Positions 24,754-33,627 of a DNA stretch of 64,000 bases are shown here, piece after piece. The notes beneath the pieces are model-generated. The model had not been told where the DNA came from. It searched no databases and worked only from the letters and a program-made list of their open reading frames with translations. The position numbers were made by a program, and so were the translations under genes. Numbering within the stretch: the first letter of the stretch is position 1; every line of letters begins with the position of its first letter. Origin of the DNA: UBA5486 sp036744795 (GTDB lineage Bacteria > Bacillota > UBA4882 > UBA10575); NCBI GenBank assembly GCA_036744795.1, contig DAIOHK010000003.1, positions 41,893 through 105,892 of the forward strand, in the 5' to 3' direction.

Positions 24754-26136
24754 ATGATGGATCTTACACCTCAACAGATTGTAATTAAACTTGATCGGTA
24801 TATTGTTGGACAAAATAAAGCGAAAAGAGCAGTAGCGGTAGCCCTACGTAATAGAAAACGGAGGAAAAGTCTCCCGCCTGAATTACGGGAGGAGATTAGG
24901 CCTAAAAACATATTGATGATCGGGCCAACCGGGGTAGGTAAAACGGAGATTGCCCGGAGGCTTGCTCGTTTAGTTGATGCACCCTTTATCAAAATTGAAG
25001 CTACAAAATTTACAGAGGTTGGGTATGTTGGTCGTGATGTTGAATCAATAATTAAAGATCTGGTAGAAATAGCAGTCCGCATGGTAAAAGAAGAAAAGAC
25101 TACTAGTGTTCAGGATAAAGCCCGTAAACATGCAGAACAAAGATTAATAAGAATTCTAGCTGGTTTGGAAAAACCGAAAAAAACTACAGGACCTTTTGAG
25201 ATTTTTGGCGTCTTGTCTGGTGAGAAGGCTGATGCTAATTATGAAGATCACGATGAGGAGGTGAAAATAGAAAAAGTAAAGGAAAAATATTTCCGGGGCG
25301 AGTTGGAGAATGATTTAGTTCAGATTGAAGTAACAGAGTCTACACCAGTTATCCCCGGATTTTTTGGTCAAGCAGGGCTTGATGAGTTAGGTCAGGGACT
25401 CCAGGATTTTTTTAGCGTAATGATGCCCAAACGGGTTGAACATCGTCATTTGACGGTGAGAGAAGCTCGGGATGTACTAATTCAACAAGAAGTAGATAAA
25501 CTTTTGGATTGGGAAGAGATTCATAAAGAAGCTGTCTGTCGAGTAGAGGATTCCGGGATCGTTTTTATTGATGAGATCGACAAGATTGTGGGAACAAGAG
25601 GAGAAAACAATCTGGATGTTTCTCGGGAAGGGGTACAAAGAGATATTCTTCCAATTGTGGAAGGATCGACCGTATGGACGAAATACGGGCCAGTAAAAAC
25701 TGATTATATTCTGTTTATTGCGGCTGGGGCTTTTCATGTAAGTAAACCATCAGATCTGATACCCGAATTTCAGGGGCGTTTTCCGATCAGAGTGGAGTTG
25801 GAATCCTTATCAGTAAGTGATTTCGAAAGAATTTTAGTAGAACCAGAAAACGCTTTATTAAAACAGGAAATAGCTTTGTTAGAGAGTGAAGGGCTAATTC
25901 TTGATTTTAAACCGGAGGCCATTAGAACTATGGCTGAGATTGCTTATCAGTTGAATAAAGAGAATGAAAATATTGGAGCTCGACGTTTATATACTATCTT
26001 AGAGCAGGTATTGGAGGAGGTATCCTTCCGGGCTAACGAATACAAAGGGGAAACTATTTGTGTGGATCAAGATTTTGTGCGGCAAAGATTAGAACCGATT
26101 TTGAAAAAAACTGATTTAAGCCGCTATATTTTGTAA
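24754..26136 (+). CDS. hslU: HslU (ClpY/CodX), ATPase subunit of the HslUV protease
   Basis: The 460-residue AAA+ unfoldase starts LTPQQIVIKLDRYIVGQ, as is typical. It has Walker A GPTGVGKTEIARRLA, an I-domain of about 110-230 with EFFGQAGLDELG-like residues, Walker B GIVFIDEIDKI, and ends LSRYIL, whose tail activates HslV. GGAGGG precedes the first of two ATG codons by 9 nt. With hslV it forms the heat-shock protease, co-transcribed with xerC and codY. Confidence 0.97.
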   Translation: MMDLTPQQIVIKLDRYIVGQNKAKRAVAVALRNRKRRKSLPPELREEIRPKNILMIGPTGVGKTEIARRLARLVDAPFIKIEATKFTEVGYVGRDVESIIKDLVEIAVRMVKEEKTTSVQDKARKHAEQRLIRILAGLEKPKKTTGPFEIFGVLSGEKADANYEDHDEEVKIEKVKEKYFRGELENDLVQIEVTESTPVIPGFFGQAGLDELGQGLQDFFSVMMPKRVEHRHLTVREARDVLIQQEVDKLLDWEEIHKEAVCRVEDSGIVFIDEIDKIVGTRGENNLDVSREGVQRDILPIVEGSTVWTKYGPVKTDYILFIAAGAFHVSKPSDLIPEFQGRFPIRVELESLSVSDFERILVEPENALLKQEIALLESEGLILDFKPEAIRTMAEIAYQLNKENENIGARRLYTILEQVLEEVSFRANEYKGETICVDQDFVRQRLEPILKKTDLSRYIL

Positions 26137-26158
26137 AGAAAAATAAGGAGAGATTTAA

Positions 26159-26917
26159 ATGAATAAATTAGAGCAAATTCGTCAGTTAAGAGCTTTGCTG
26201 GAGAAAAAAGGGGTTGCTGAAGAGTTAGAGAAAGCAGCACGTAGTATGGGGGAGATTCTACAAAGCAATCTCTATATTATTGAAAATAACGGAGAATTAG
26301 TAGCTTCCTATTGCGGAGAGGGAGATGATTGCACCAAGCAAAAGGAGGAATTAAAACTTAATCCACAATTTCAACAAAGATTGACTTTTATTTTCCAACC
26401 GGCGATTGATTTACCGTTGGAAACCTGCCTGTTTGCTGAGGGCGACTGCTATCCTAAAGATGTTTTGATGACAATCTATCCATTACAGATGAATGGTGAA
26501 AGATTAGGAAATCTCATACTGACTAGAAGAGGAAAGCCTTTTGATGAAAATGAACTTTATATAGTGGAAACTACGGCAATTGTTAGTGCTGTTTTGCTAA
26601 ACTGGATCAGTTCAAATAAGCAGGAAACTGATATCCAGTTAAAGACTAATGTTAAGATTGCTTTGGATTCTCTTTCATACTCGGAGCTGGAGGCTATGAC
26701 TCATGTTTTTAAAGAATTAGGTGGCGATGAAGGTTTTCTAGTAGCCAGCAGAATTGCCGATCGAATTGGAATTACCAGGTCAGTGATTGTCAATGCGATG
26801 AGAAAGTTAGAGAGTGCAGGTGTTGTCGAATCCCGCTCATTGGGGATGAAAGGAACATATATGAAAGTTAAAAACCCTTATTTCCTGGCCGAATTAAAGA
26901 AACGTAACAATTCTTAA
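26159..26917 (+). CDS. codY: CodY, GTP- and branched-chain amino acid-sensing repressor
   Basis: The 252-residue protein has the N-terminal GAF-type effector domain (EQIRQLRALLEKKG...LQSNLYIIENNGELVASY). The highly conserved C-terminal winged helix reads ASRIADRIGITRSVIVNAMRK...SRSLGMKGTYMKV. In Bacillota CodY represses nutrient-limitation genes when GTP and branched-chain amino acids are plentiful, and in several species affects motility and sporulation. Here it sits directly upstream of the fla/che operon, as in Bacillus. A strong terminator follows. Confidence 0.97.
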   Translation: MNKLEQIRQLRALLEKKGVAEELEKAARSMGEILQSNLYIIENNGELVASYCGEGDDCTKQKEELKLNPQFQQRLTFIFQPAIDLPLETCLFAEGDCYPKDVLMTIYPLQMNGERLGNLILTRRGKPFDENELYIVETTAIVSAVLLNWISSNKQETDIQLKTNVKIALDSLSYSELEAMTHVFKELGGDEGFLVASRIADRIGITRSVIVNAMRKLESAGVVESRSLGMKGTYMKVKNPYFLAELKKRNNS

Positions 26918-26938
26918 ATTATTTAGTAAAAAGTAAAA

Positions 26939-26968
26939 AACTGTTGACTTTTTCAACAGTTTTTTTTA
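26939..26968 (+). terminator. Intrinsic terminator after codY
   Basis: AACTGTTGA and TCAACAGTT form a 9-bp stem with a short T-rich loop, followed by TTTTTTT. It separates the xerC-codY unit from the flagellar operon. Confidence 0.93.
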
Positions 26969-27117
26969 TTTTATATATAAGCATGAAATATTTTATAAAA
27001 ACCAGTAAATAAGAAATAACTATAAACTTTATCTGAAGATTACCGATATTTTTTGTATGAGGAAGATTATTTTCCAAAAACCCACTGCTTTTTCCGGTAA
27101 CAAGATAAAATTAATTA

Positions 27118-27150
27118 CCTTCAAAGCAAAATAAAGGTTTTTGAAGGAGG
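27118..27150 (+). promoter_or_regulatory. Hairpin overlapping the flgB ribosome-binding site
   Basis: CCTTCAAA (27118-27125) is complementary to TTTGAAGG (27140-27147). The right arm includes the first half of the AAGGAGG Shine-Dalgarno of flgB. GGTAA (27096-27100) can also pair with TTACC (27115-27119). The hairpin could limit flgB translation. No convincing sigma-A or sigma-D promoter was found in the 240-nt codY-flgB gap. Confidence 0.4.
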
Positions 27151-27157
27151 AAATACC

Positions 27158-27538
27158 ATGATTACGACGAAGAGCATAGATTATATGATTAAGACTATGG
27201 ATTGGTCCGCTGAGCGCCAAAAAATTCTTGCACATAATATTGCTAATGCCGATACACCAGGTTATAAACGAATGGATATAGATTTCCCGGGAGAATTGAA
27301 AAAAAGTGTAAAAAGATTGGAATTGGAACAGACCCATCCTTCCCATCTGTCTGGAACGGCAAATAAAAAATCCATGCTCCAAAAGGACTGGGGTTCAGTG
27401 CGGGTTGACAAAAACAATGTCGATCATGAAGTAGAAATGATTAGATATATTGAGAATGCTATGTATTTCCAGGGTTTAACCCAGGAATTAAATAATCAAT
27501 TTCGGCGCTTACGGATGGCGATTGGAGGGAGGTCTTAA
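27158..27538 (+). CDS. flgB: Flagellar basal-body rod protein FlgB
   Basis: The 126-residue proximal rod subunit has the N-terminal rod motif with QKILAHNIANADTPGYKR and the C-terminal amphipathic helix (MYFQGLTQELNNQFRRLRMAI). It is exported by the flagellar type III system and assembles between MS ring and hook. It is the first gene of an operon of about 30 kb in the same order as Bacillus fla/che. Confidence 0.96.
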   Translation: MITTKSIDYMIKTMDWSAERQKILAHNIANADTPGYKRMDIDFPGELKKSVKRLELEQTHPSHLSGTANKKSMLQKDWGSVRVDKNNVDHEVEMIRYIENAMYFQGLTQELNNQFRRLRMAIGGRS

Positions 27539-27541
27539 TTC

Positions 27542-27961
27542 ATGAACTTCTTTAGAGCAATGGATATAAATGGTACTGCCTTAGGGGCACAGAGGATGCG
27601 TTTGGATTTGATTTCTTCTAATATTGCCAATGCAACTACAACTCGTACACCTGAAGGAGGACCATACCGACGAAAAATTCCGGTTTTTGCAGAAGATCTT
27701 AACCAGGCTGTAACGGGCAGTTCAATCCTTAATGGAGTTAGAGTTCTGGAAATTACCGAAGATCAAACTCCTTTTCGACCAGTATATGATCCTTCACACC
27801 CCGATGCGAATGATGAAGGTTATGTCTATTATCCTAATGTTAATATGGTCAATGAGATGGTTAACCTTTTAGAAGCAGGAAGGGCTTATGAAGCAAATGT
27901 AACTGCATTTAATACAGCTAAAGAAATGTTTAAAGCTGCATTAAGTATTGGCAAAGTCTGA
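27542..27961 (+). CDS. flgC: Flagellar basal-body rod protein FlgC
   Basis: The 139-residue rod subunit starts MDINGTALGAQRMRLDLISSNIANATT, the rod/hook family N-terminal motif. It ends with NMVNEMVNLLEAGRAYEANVT, the conserved C-terminal helix. It lies 3 nt after flgB and joins FlgB, FlgF/G and FliE in the rod. Confidence 0.96.
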   Translation: MNFFRAMDINGTALGAQRMRLDLISSNIANATTTRTPEGGPYRRKIPVFAEDLNQAVTGSSILNGVRVLEITEDQTPFRPVYDPSHPDANDEGYVYYPNVNMVNEMVNLLEAGRAYEANVTAFNTAKEMFKAALSIGKV

Positions 27962-27996
27962 TGATAGGTATTTAACAACAAGAAAATACAACTTGG

Positions 27997-28080
27997 ACCC
28001 ACGGAGGGAAAAGACCATGTGTATGAGTACCAAAGGATTGGTTTTTTCATACCCACCTCTTCATGCCGTGGGTATTTTTA
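27997..28080 (+). promoter_or_regulatory. Leader of fliE with alternative terminator/antiterminator pairings
   Basis: The 158-nt flgC-fliE gap contains a terminator stem ATACCCAC (28049-28056) / GTGGGTAT (28068-28075) running into TTTTTAATCTTT. The GTGGGT arm can instead pair in CCGTGGGT (28066-28073) with ACCCACGG (27997-28004). Upstream GTATGA (28021-28026) can pair with TCATAC (28047-28052), which also breaks the terminator stem. These exclusive pairings resemble an attenuator or riboswitch expression platform inside the operon. No known aptamer class was recognised. Confidence 0.6.
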
Positions 28081-28119
28081 ATCTTTAATATATTAATACA
28101 AAATCAGGGGGGTGAGTTG

Positions 28120-28413
28120 ATGAGAATAGATAATGCTCAAAAATTGTCGTTGGAAGCTCTTACCCAAACTAAGAAGGAAGGAAGAACTAATTCTGAAAAT
28201 TTTAAGAAGGTTCTTAAAGAATATTTGAATGAGGTTAATGAACTACAGTTAAACTCTGAAAGATTGGATAATCAATTAGCTGCTGGTACATTGGAGAATA
28301 TTCATGAGGCTACTATTGCAGCAGAGAAAGCCGCTCTTACTCTTGACTTAACAATACAAATCAGAAATAAGGTTGTCGAAGCATATCAAGAAATTATGCG
28401 GATGTCTATTTAA
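28120..28413 (+). CDS. fliE: Flagellar hook-basal body protein FliE
   Basis: The 97-residue MS ring-rod junction protein has the FliE C-terminal signature (IHEATIAAEKAALTLDLTIQ...NKVVEAYQEIMRMSI). ATG 28120 is chosen because GGGGGGTGAG lies just upstream; the longer frame from 28063 runs through the leader hairpin. It is needed to start rod export. Confidence 0.93.
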   Translation: MRIDNAQKLSLEALTQTKKEGRTNSENFKKVLKEYLNEVNELQLNSERLDNQLAAGTLENIHEATIAAEKAALTLDLTIQIRNKVVEAYQEIMRMSI

Positions 28414-28437
28414 TTAATATAGGGAGACAAGTGAAAT

Positions 28438-29940
28438 ATGGGTGAGATTATTCAACAAATCCGCCAGATATGGAATAATATGGATACTAAAAAGCGCCTT
28501 CTTTTCGGAGGAGGCATGGTATTACTATTGGTATTTTTTCTCGTTATCATCAAGGTAAGCCAGCCGGATTATGAATTATTATATGGTAATCTTCAACAGG
28601 TGGAACAGGACGAGATCATTGGAAAACTACGTGAAATGAATATTCCGTACAAAAAAAGTTATGCTGCACTTTATGTACCTAATGCTTCTGAAGTTCGGGC
28701 AGAACTTATGAAGGACGGAATACCGCGAGGCGGGATTATTGGTTGGGAGATTTTTGACCGTAGCAGCTTGGGTGCGACAAATTTTCAGAATACGGTGAAT
28801 TTCCAAAGAGCACTTCAAGATGAAATTCGAAGAACCCTCCGCCAAATTGAGGGAGTTCTTGATGCTTCGGTTATTCTAAACCTTCCGGAACAGGATCCGG
28901 TTTTTGAGGATGAGAAAAAAAGCCCCACGGCTTCAATTACACTCAATTTACAGAGCCCAAACAGTCTTTATAAGAGTCAAGTAATGGCAATTGTCAATTT
29001 TGTTGCGGGAAGTGTAACCGGGATGGATCCCGAGAATGTAACGATTATTGATAATTTTGCTAATGATCTAACTGCTGCTTTGTGGAAGAGTAAGGCCTTA
29101 GATGGTTCTCTTCTTGAACAGCAAATGGCAATAAAAAAAGATCTTGAGAAAGAGTATAAAAAGAATATTGAAAATATGTTAGGCCGAGTTTATGGTCTGC
29201 AAAAAGTGGTTGCAACAGTTAATATTAGCCTAAACTTTGATTACCAGGAGATTCGTAAGGAAATTTATGGTGATCGGGGGGTTCCGCGCAGCGAGCAAGA
29301 GATCACAGAGTCGTACACAGGAGTAGGTAATCCCCTTCCTTACGGGGTTCCTGGTACTGATACGAATATTACTCAATACCGGATTGCTGATCAAACGCAG
29401 GAAAGTACATACGAGAAGAATGAACGTACCATAAATACCGAGATTAATAAGGTGGAAGAGCACCACTTAAAACAGGGCCCGACAATAGAACGGATTACTG
29501 TCGGGGTGGTTATTGGACAGAAACTCTCAGTAAGTGAAATTGCACAAATTGAAGATAGTGTTGCTGCCACTGTTGGGGTATTGCCGGAGCGTGGAGATAA
29601 AGTATCTGTTCTTAGCCGCGAGTTCTTTACTGATCAGCCGGCAGAACTTCCACCAGAGATTAAAGGCTTCCCTTGGATGCCAACCGTTATCTCTGTATTA
29701 TTAATTCTAATCCTAATCGGGGTAGTCTATTATCGTTCGAGACAAAAGAAAATTCGAGAAAAAACGAGCACCGGTATTGATTTGTTGGTGGATGATATAC
29801 TTGAAGAAACAGCAGCGACTAAGGAACTTAGTCCTGAAGAACAAAAACGCCGAGAACAACAAGAACATCTTGAAAAATTGGCGAGGGAAGAACCGGAAAA
29901 TATTGCTGCTTTATTAAGAACATGGTTGTCAGATGATTAG
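28438..29940 (+). CDS. fliF: Flagellar MS-ring protein FliF
   Basis: The 500-residue protein has two membrane spans: about 22-43 (LLFGGGMVLLLVFFLVIIKV) and about 417-436 (VISVLLILILIGVVYY). Between them is the periplasmic-side YscJ/FliF secretin-like domain (VSQPDYELLYGNL...DGIPRGG). The cytoplasmic tail ends in EEPENIAALLRTWLSDD, the FliG-binding segment. It forms the MS ring that houses the export gate. Confidence 0.97.
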   Translation: MGEIIQQIRQIWNNMDTKKRLLFGGGMVLLLVFFLVIIKVSQPDYELLYGNLQQVEQDEIIGKLREMNIPYKKSYAALYVPNASEVRAELMKDGIPRGGIIGWEIFDRSSLGATNFQNTVNFQRALQDEIRRTLRQIEGVLDASVILNLPEQDPVFEDEKKSPTASITLNLQSPNSLYKSQVMAIVNFVAGSVTGMDPENVTIIDNFANDLTAALWKSKALDGSLLEQQMAIKKDLEKEYKKNIENMLGRVYGLQKVVATVNISLNFDYQEIRKEIYGDRGVPRSEQEITESYTGVGNPLPYGVPGTDTNITQYRIADQTQESTYEKNERTINTEINKVEEHHLKQGPTIERITVGVVIGQKLSVSEIAQIEDSVAATVGVLPERGDKVSVLSREFFTDQPAELPPEIKGFPWMPTVISVLLILILIGVVYYRSRQKKIREKTSTGIDLLVDDILEETAATKELSPEEQKRREQQEHLEKLAREEPENIAALLRTWLSDD

Positions 29941-29956
29941 ATAAGGTGGGAGAATA

Positions 29957-30964
29957 TTGCAAGTAGAAAATCTTTCAGGTAGACAAAAGTCCGCCATCAT
30001 CTTAATCACCCTAGGTTCTGAGTTATCTTCTAAGGTTCTTAAGCATTTCCGGGAAGATGAGATTGAGGACTTAACCTTAGAAATTGCTAATCTGCGTCGA
30101 ATAGACCCGGAGATTAAAGATGAAGTAATGGATGAGTTTTATGAGTTATGTTTAGCCCAAAATTATATATCTCTAGGTGGAATTGATTATGCTAAAGAGA
30201 TGTTGGAAAAGGCTTTAGGACCAACTAAAGCTCAGGATATTCTCAATAAACTCACCACTTCTTTACAGGTAAGACCGTTTGATTTTGCACGTAAAACAGA
30301 TCCAAGTCAGTTGCTTAATTTTATCCAGAATGAACATCCTCAGACCATTGCTTTAGTCTTGTCCTACCTTAATCCGGATCAGGCAGGAATGATCTTATCA
30401 GCTCTTCCTCCTTTAAATCAGGTGGAAGTGGCGAAGAGGATTGCAACTATGGATCGGGCGGCACCGGAAGTTTTACGAGAAGTAGAAAATGTACTGGAAA
30501 AAAGATTATCATCTTTTGTTATGCAAGACTTTACCCAGGCTGGTGGGATCGATTCAGCAGTAGCGATCTTAAATCGAGTTGATCGGGGTACAGAAAAAAC
30601 GATTATTGAGGCTTTGGAAGAGGATAATCCGGACTTAGCTGAAGAGATTAAAAAACGGATGTTTGTCTTTGAAGATCTGGTTACCATGGATGATCGTTCT
30701 ATCCAAAGAGTATTAAAAGAAGTCGATATGCGGGATCTGGCTTTAGCCTTAAAAACTGCCAGTGAAGAAGTTACCAACAGAATTCTTAAAAACGTTTCTA
30801 GTCGTGCCCGCGATATGATTAAAGAAGATATCAGCTTGATGGGGCCGGTTCGTCTCCGCGATGTAGAGGAAGCTCAACAAAAGATTGTGAATTTTGTCAG
30901 ACAGCTTGATGAGAGTGGAGAAATTGTTATTTCCCGTGGAGGAGAGGATGATATAGTTGTCTGA
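29957..30964 (+). CDS. fliG: Flagellar motor switch protein FliG
   Basis: The 335-residue rotor protein starts at TTG 29957 with AAGGTGGGA upstream. It carries the FliF-binding N-domain (LSGRQKSAIILITLG), the middle domain with the EHPQT motif (IQNEHPQTIALVLSYL), and the C-terminal torque helix (DRSIQRVLKEVDMRDLALALK) with the charged residues that contact MotA. It overlaps the TTG start of fliH by 8 nt. Confidence 0.97.
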   Translation: MQVENLSGRQKSAIILITLGSELSSKVLKHFREDEIEDLTLEIANLRRIDPEIKDEVMDEFYELCLAQNYISLGGIDYAKEMLEKALGPTKAQDILNKLTTSLQVRPFDFARKTDPSQLLNFIQNEHPQTIALVLSYLNPDQAGMILSALPPLNQVEVAKRIATMDRAAPEVLREVENVLEKRLSSFVMQDFTQAGGIDSAVAILNRVDRGTEKTIIEALEEDNPDLAEEIKKRMFVFEDLVTMDDRSIQRVLKEVDMRDLALALKTASEEVTNRILKNVSSRARDMIKEDISLMGPVRLRDVEEAQQKIVNFVRQLDESGEIVISRGGEDDIVV

Positions 30965-31841
30965 ACCGAAAATTATTAAGTCGCCGGAGATTAAAGATGA
31001 GGTCTGCTTTGTAGAAATTCCGGAAAGTATTTTAGCAAGCATTGTGGAATCAGCAGTAGTTGAAGAAGAAACGATTGAAGAAACAATTGAAGAGAAGCCA
31101 GAAGAAGAAAATACTCCGGTTTCTGAGGAGACAATTTTAGAGGAGAAGATTGCGTCTTGGCAAGCGGAGGCAGAAAAGATTATTGCCGAAGCTCAAGAAG
31201 AAGCCCAGCGGATTATCTCATCTTCCCGGGAGGAAGCTGGCCTTCTTCTGAAAAACACCGGACAGGAAATTGAGAGATTAAGAAAAGAAGCCGAAGCAGA
31301 TATTCAGAATAAGTTAGAAGAAGGGTATAAAACAGGTTACCAAGAAGGCCTAAACGAAGGAAGGAAAAAAGCACAAGATGAATGGGAAGAAAAGCTGAAA
31401 ACTGCTGAAGAAACCATCGAACAGGCCAAAAGTAAGAGTTTAGCGATCATTAAAAAAGCTGAAGAAGAACGTATAGAGAGAATCGTAAGCTCCGAGGAGG
31501 AAATACTTAAGTTAGCATGCGATATTGCCGAAAAGATTATTAGAACACAATTTGAAGAGTTACCTGAAACCTGGCTTGAGATGATCCGCCAAGCAGTTAG
31601 AAAGGTAGCAGGGGCTAATGAATTAACAATTAGAGTTTCTCAAGAGGATGAACCCTTTTTTATTCAGCATATAAAGGAGATCCAAAACCAACTCTCAGAA
31701 TCACCCATGATTAATGTGGTATCTGATTCTACACTTAAACCTGGGGACTTATTCGTTCAGAGCAATCTTGGTCAGGTAGATGCCAGAATTCAAGAACAGG
31801 TTTCTAATATCTTTAAAATTCTTAAAAAAGAAGGTAATTAA
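30957..31841 (+). CDS. fliH: Flagellar assembly protein FliH
   Basis: The 294-residue protein starts at TTG 30957, inside the end of fliG. A Glu-rich N-part is followed by a long coiled coil with repeated AxxxE patterns (IIAEAQEEAQRIISSSREEAG). The FliH/V-ATPase E-like C-terminal domain begins near ILKLACDIAEKIIRTQ. It negatively regulates the FliI ATPase and links it to the C ring. The coiled-coil part is low complexity and would be hard to align. Confidence 0.92.
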   Translation: MSEPKIIKSPEIKDEVCFVEIPESILASIVESAVVEEETIEETIEEKPEEENTPVSEETILEEKIASWQAEAEKIIAEAQEEAQRIISSSREEAGLLLKNTGQEIERLRKEAEADIQNKLEEGYKTGYQEGLNEGRKKAQDEWEEKLKTAEETIEQAKSKSLAIIKKAEEERIERIVSSEEEILKLACDIAEKIIRTQFEELPETWLEMIRQAVRKVAGANELTIRVSQEDEPFFIQHIKEIQNQLSESPMINVVSDSTLKPGDLFVQSNLGQVDARIQEQVSNIFKILKKEGN

Positions 31842-31843
31842 GG

Positions 31844-33181
31844 ATGAGAGTTTCATATTACCAGGAGATCCCATCCTTTAGTGCTGAAAAGTATCACCAT
31901 ATATTAGAGATAGTTGATCCTCTCTCCCGCTTGGGCCAAATTGAAAAAGTCATAGGTTTGACTCTTGAAGCAATAGGACCGCCAACCTTTCTAGGGGAAG
32001 TTTGTATTTTAAAGACCTTATCTGGAATGGAAGTCCTAGGGGAAGTAGTTGGTTTTAGAGAAGGAAAAGTACTTTTACTTCCTTTAGGTGAGATGGAGGG
32101 GATTGGTCCTGGTTCAGAAGTAATTGCCCTGGGAAGAAAACTTGAGGTTCCAGTTGGCTCTGGGTTATTAGGTAGAATTCTTGATGGACTTGGTAATCCC
32201 CTTGATGGTAAGGGCCCAATTAAAAAAGAGGGATATTATCCTTTGCTTGCATCACCTCCGAATCCTTTAGACCGGGCGAGAATAAAATCCCCTTTATCTC
32301 TAGGGGTAAGAGCAATTGATTCCGTTTTGACTTGCGGGAAAGGACAGCGTCTTGGAATCTTTGCGGGAAGTGGAGTTGGGAAAAGTACTCTTTTGGGGAT
32401 GATTGCCCGTAACTCCTCGGCTGATGTTAATGTTATTGGCCTAATCGGTGAAAGAGGAAGAGAAGTTAAGGAATTTATTGAAAAAGACTTAGGACCGGAG
32501 GGTTTGGCCAAATCTGTTGTTGTGGTTGCGACTTCTGACCAACCGGCTTTGGTTAGGATCAAAGGGGCATATACTGCTACTGCGATTGCAGAATATTTTC
32601 GGGATACCGGTGCTGATGTTATGTTAATGATGGATTCAATTACAAGGTTTGCTTTAGCTCAGCGTGAAGTTGGTCTGGCCGTCGGAGAGCCTCCGGCAAC
32701 CAGAGGGTACACGCCATCAGTCTTTGCTCTCATCCCTAAATTACTGGAAAGATCCGGTACTGCTAAACAAGGAAGTATTACCGCTTTATATACAGTACTG
32801 GTAGAAGGGGATGATATGAACGAGCCAGTAGCAGATACTGTCCGGGGAACTTTAGATGGACATATTGTTTTATCCAGAGCTTTAGCTTATGAAAACCATT
32901 ATCCGGCGATCGATATCCTAGCTAGTGTTAGCCGACTGATGATTGATTTAGTCTCTGATGAGCATATCAAGGTGGCAGCTGCTCTCCGGGAAAATCTTGC
33001 CGTATATAAAGCTAATGAAGATCTGATTAATATTGGCGCCTATGTTGCCGGAAGTAATCCCCGTGTAGATCTGGCCATCAAGATGTACCAGCCAATTAGG
33101 GATTTTCTCCGGCAGAATGTAGATGAGACAGTCTCTTTAGAGCAGGCGACAGCGGAACTCTTGAAACTGATGGAGGGATAA
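31844..33181 (+). CDS. fliI: Flagellum-specific ATPase FliI
   Basis: The 445-residue F1-beta-like ATPase energises type III export. It has the P-loop GIFAGSGVGKSTL, GLIGERGREVKEF, the Walker B stretch VMLMMDSITRFA, and GEPPATRGYTPSVF, which is typical of the FliI/YscN group. It begins 2 nt after fliH and is followed within 3 nt by fliJ, the conserved HIJ module. Confidence 0.97.
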   Translation: MRVSYYQEIPSFSAEKYHHILEIVDPLSRLGQIEKVIGLTLEAIGPPTFLGEVCILKTLSGMEVLGEVVGFREGKVLLLPLGEMEGIGPGSEVIALGRKLEVPVGSGLLGRILDGLGNPLDGKGPIKKEGYYPLLASPPNPLDRARIKSPLSLGVRAIDSVLTCGKGQRLGIFAGSGVGKSTLLGMIARNSSADVNVIGLIGERGREVKEFIEKDLGPEGLAKSVVVVATSDQPALVRIKGAYTATAIAEYFRDTGADVMLMMDSITRFALAQREVGLAVGEPPATRGYTPSVFALIPKLLERSGTAKQGSITALYTVLVEGDDMNEPVADTVRGTLDGHIVLSRALAYENHYPAIDILASVSRLMIDLVSDEHIKVAAALRENLAVYKANEDLINIGAYVAGSNPRVDLAIKMYQPIRDFLRQNVDETVSLEQATAELLKLMEG

Positions 33182-33184
33182 AAG

Positions 33185-33622
33185 GTGCAATTCAGGTTTG
33201 AACGGGTCTTAAATTTGCGAAAACATCATGAAGAGTCTTGTCGCACCCATTTATATGAAGAAGAAACTAAACTAATCAGGATACAAGAGGAGATAGCTAC
33301 TTGGAACAAAGCTAAAGAGTATCAGCATAATAAGGTTAAAACGATGTCGGTCGGAAGAATAGAACCTAATATTTTAGCTTGCAGTAGTAAGCGTTTAGAA
33401 TATATCCGTCAGAAACAAATAGAAAACCATAACAGAAAGGTTGCCCAGGAAGAACAGCGAGATATAGCAAGGGATTTATTAATCGCTGCCAGAAAAGAAA
33501 AGAAGACCATGGAAAAATTGAAAGATCAGTTTATTGCCAGAGAAGAACAAAGAATGATGGATTTGGAGCAAAAAAGGCTTGATGAGGTTGCTGTTAGCCG
33601 GTTCCACCGTGATAAGGGGTGA
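33185..33622 (+). CDS. fliJ: Flagellar export protein FliJ
   Basis: The 145-residue protein starts at GTG 33185. It is almost entirely an antiparallel coiled coil rich in Glu, Lys and Arg (FRFERVLNLRKHHEESCRTHL...MDLEQKRLDEVAV), the FliJ layout. It acts as the central stalk of the FliI hexamer and a chaperone escort. Assignment relies on the N-terminal pattern, size and position after fliI. Confidence 0.9.
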   Translation: MQFRFERVLNLRKHHEESCRTHLYEEETKLIRIQEEIATWNKAKEYQHNKVKTMSVGRIEPNILACSSKRLEYIRQKQIENHNRKVAQEEQRDIARDLLIAARKEKKTMEKLKDQFIAREEQRMMDLEQKRLDEVAVSRFHRDKG

Positions 33623-33627
33623 AGATG

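Noticed and set aside
27000..27157. Invertible flagellar switch of the Clostridioides difficile type upstream of flgB
   Set aside because: No pair of about 20-bp inverted repeats flanks a segment here; only short local dyads were found.
30418..30777. A 119-codon minus-strand open frame opposite fliG
   Set aside because: It is antisense to conserved fliG with a Ser-rich composition typical of shadow frames.
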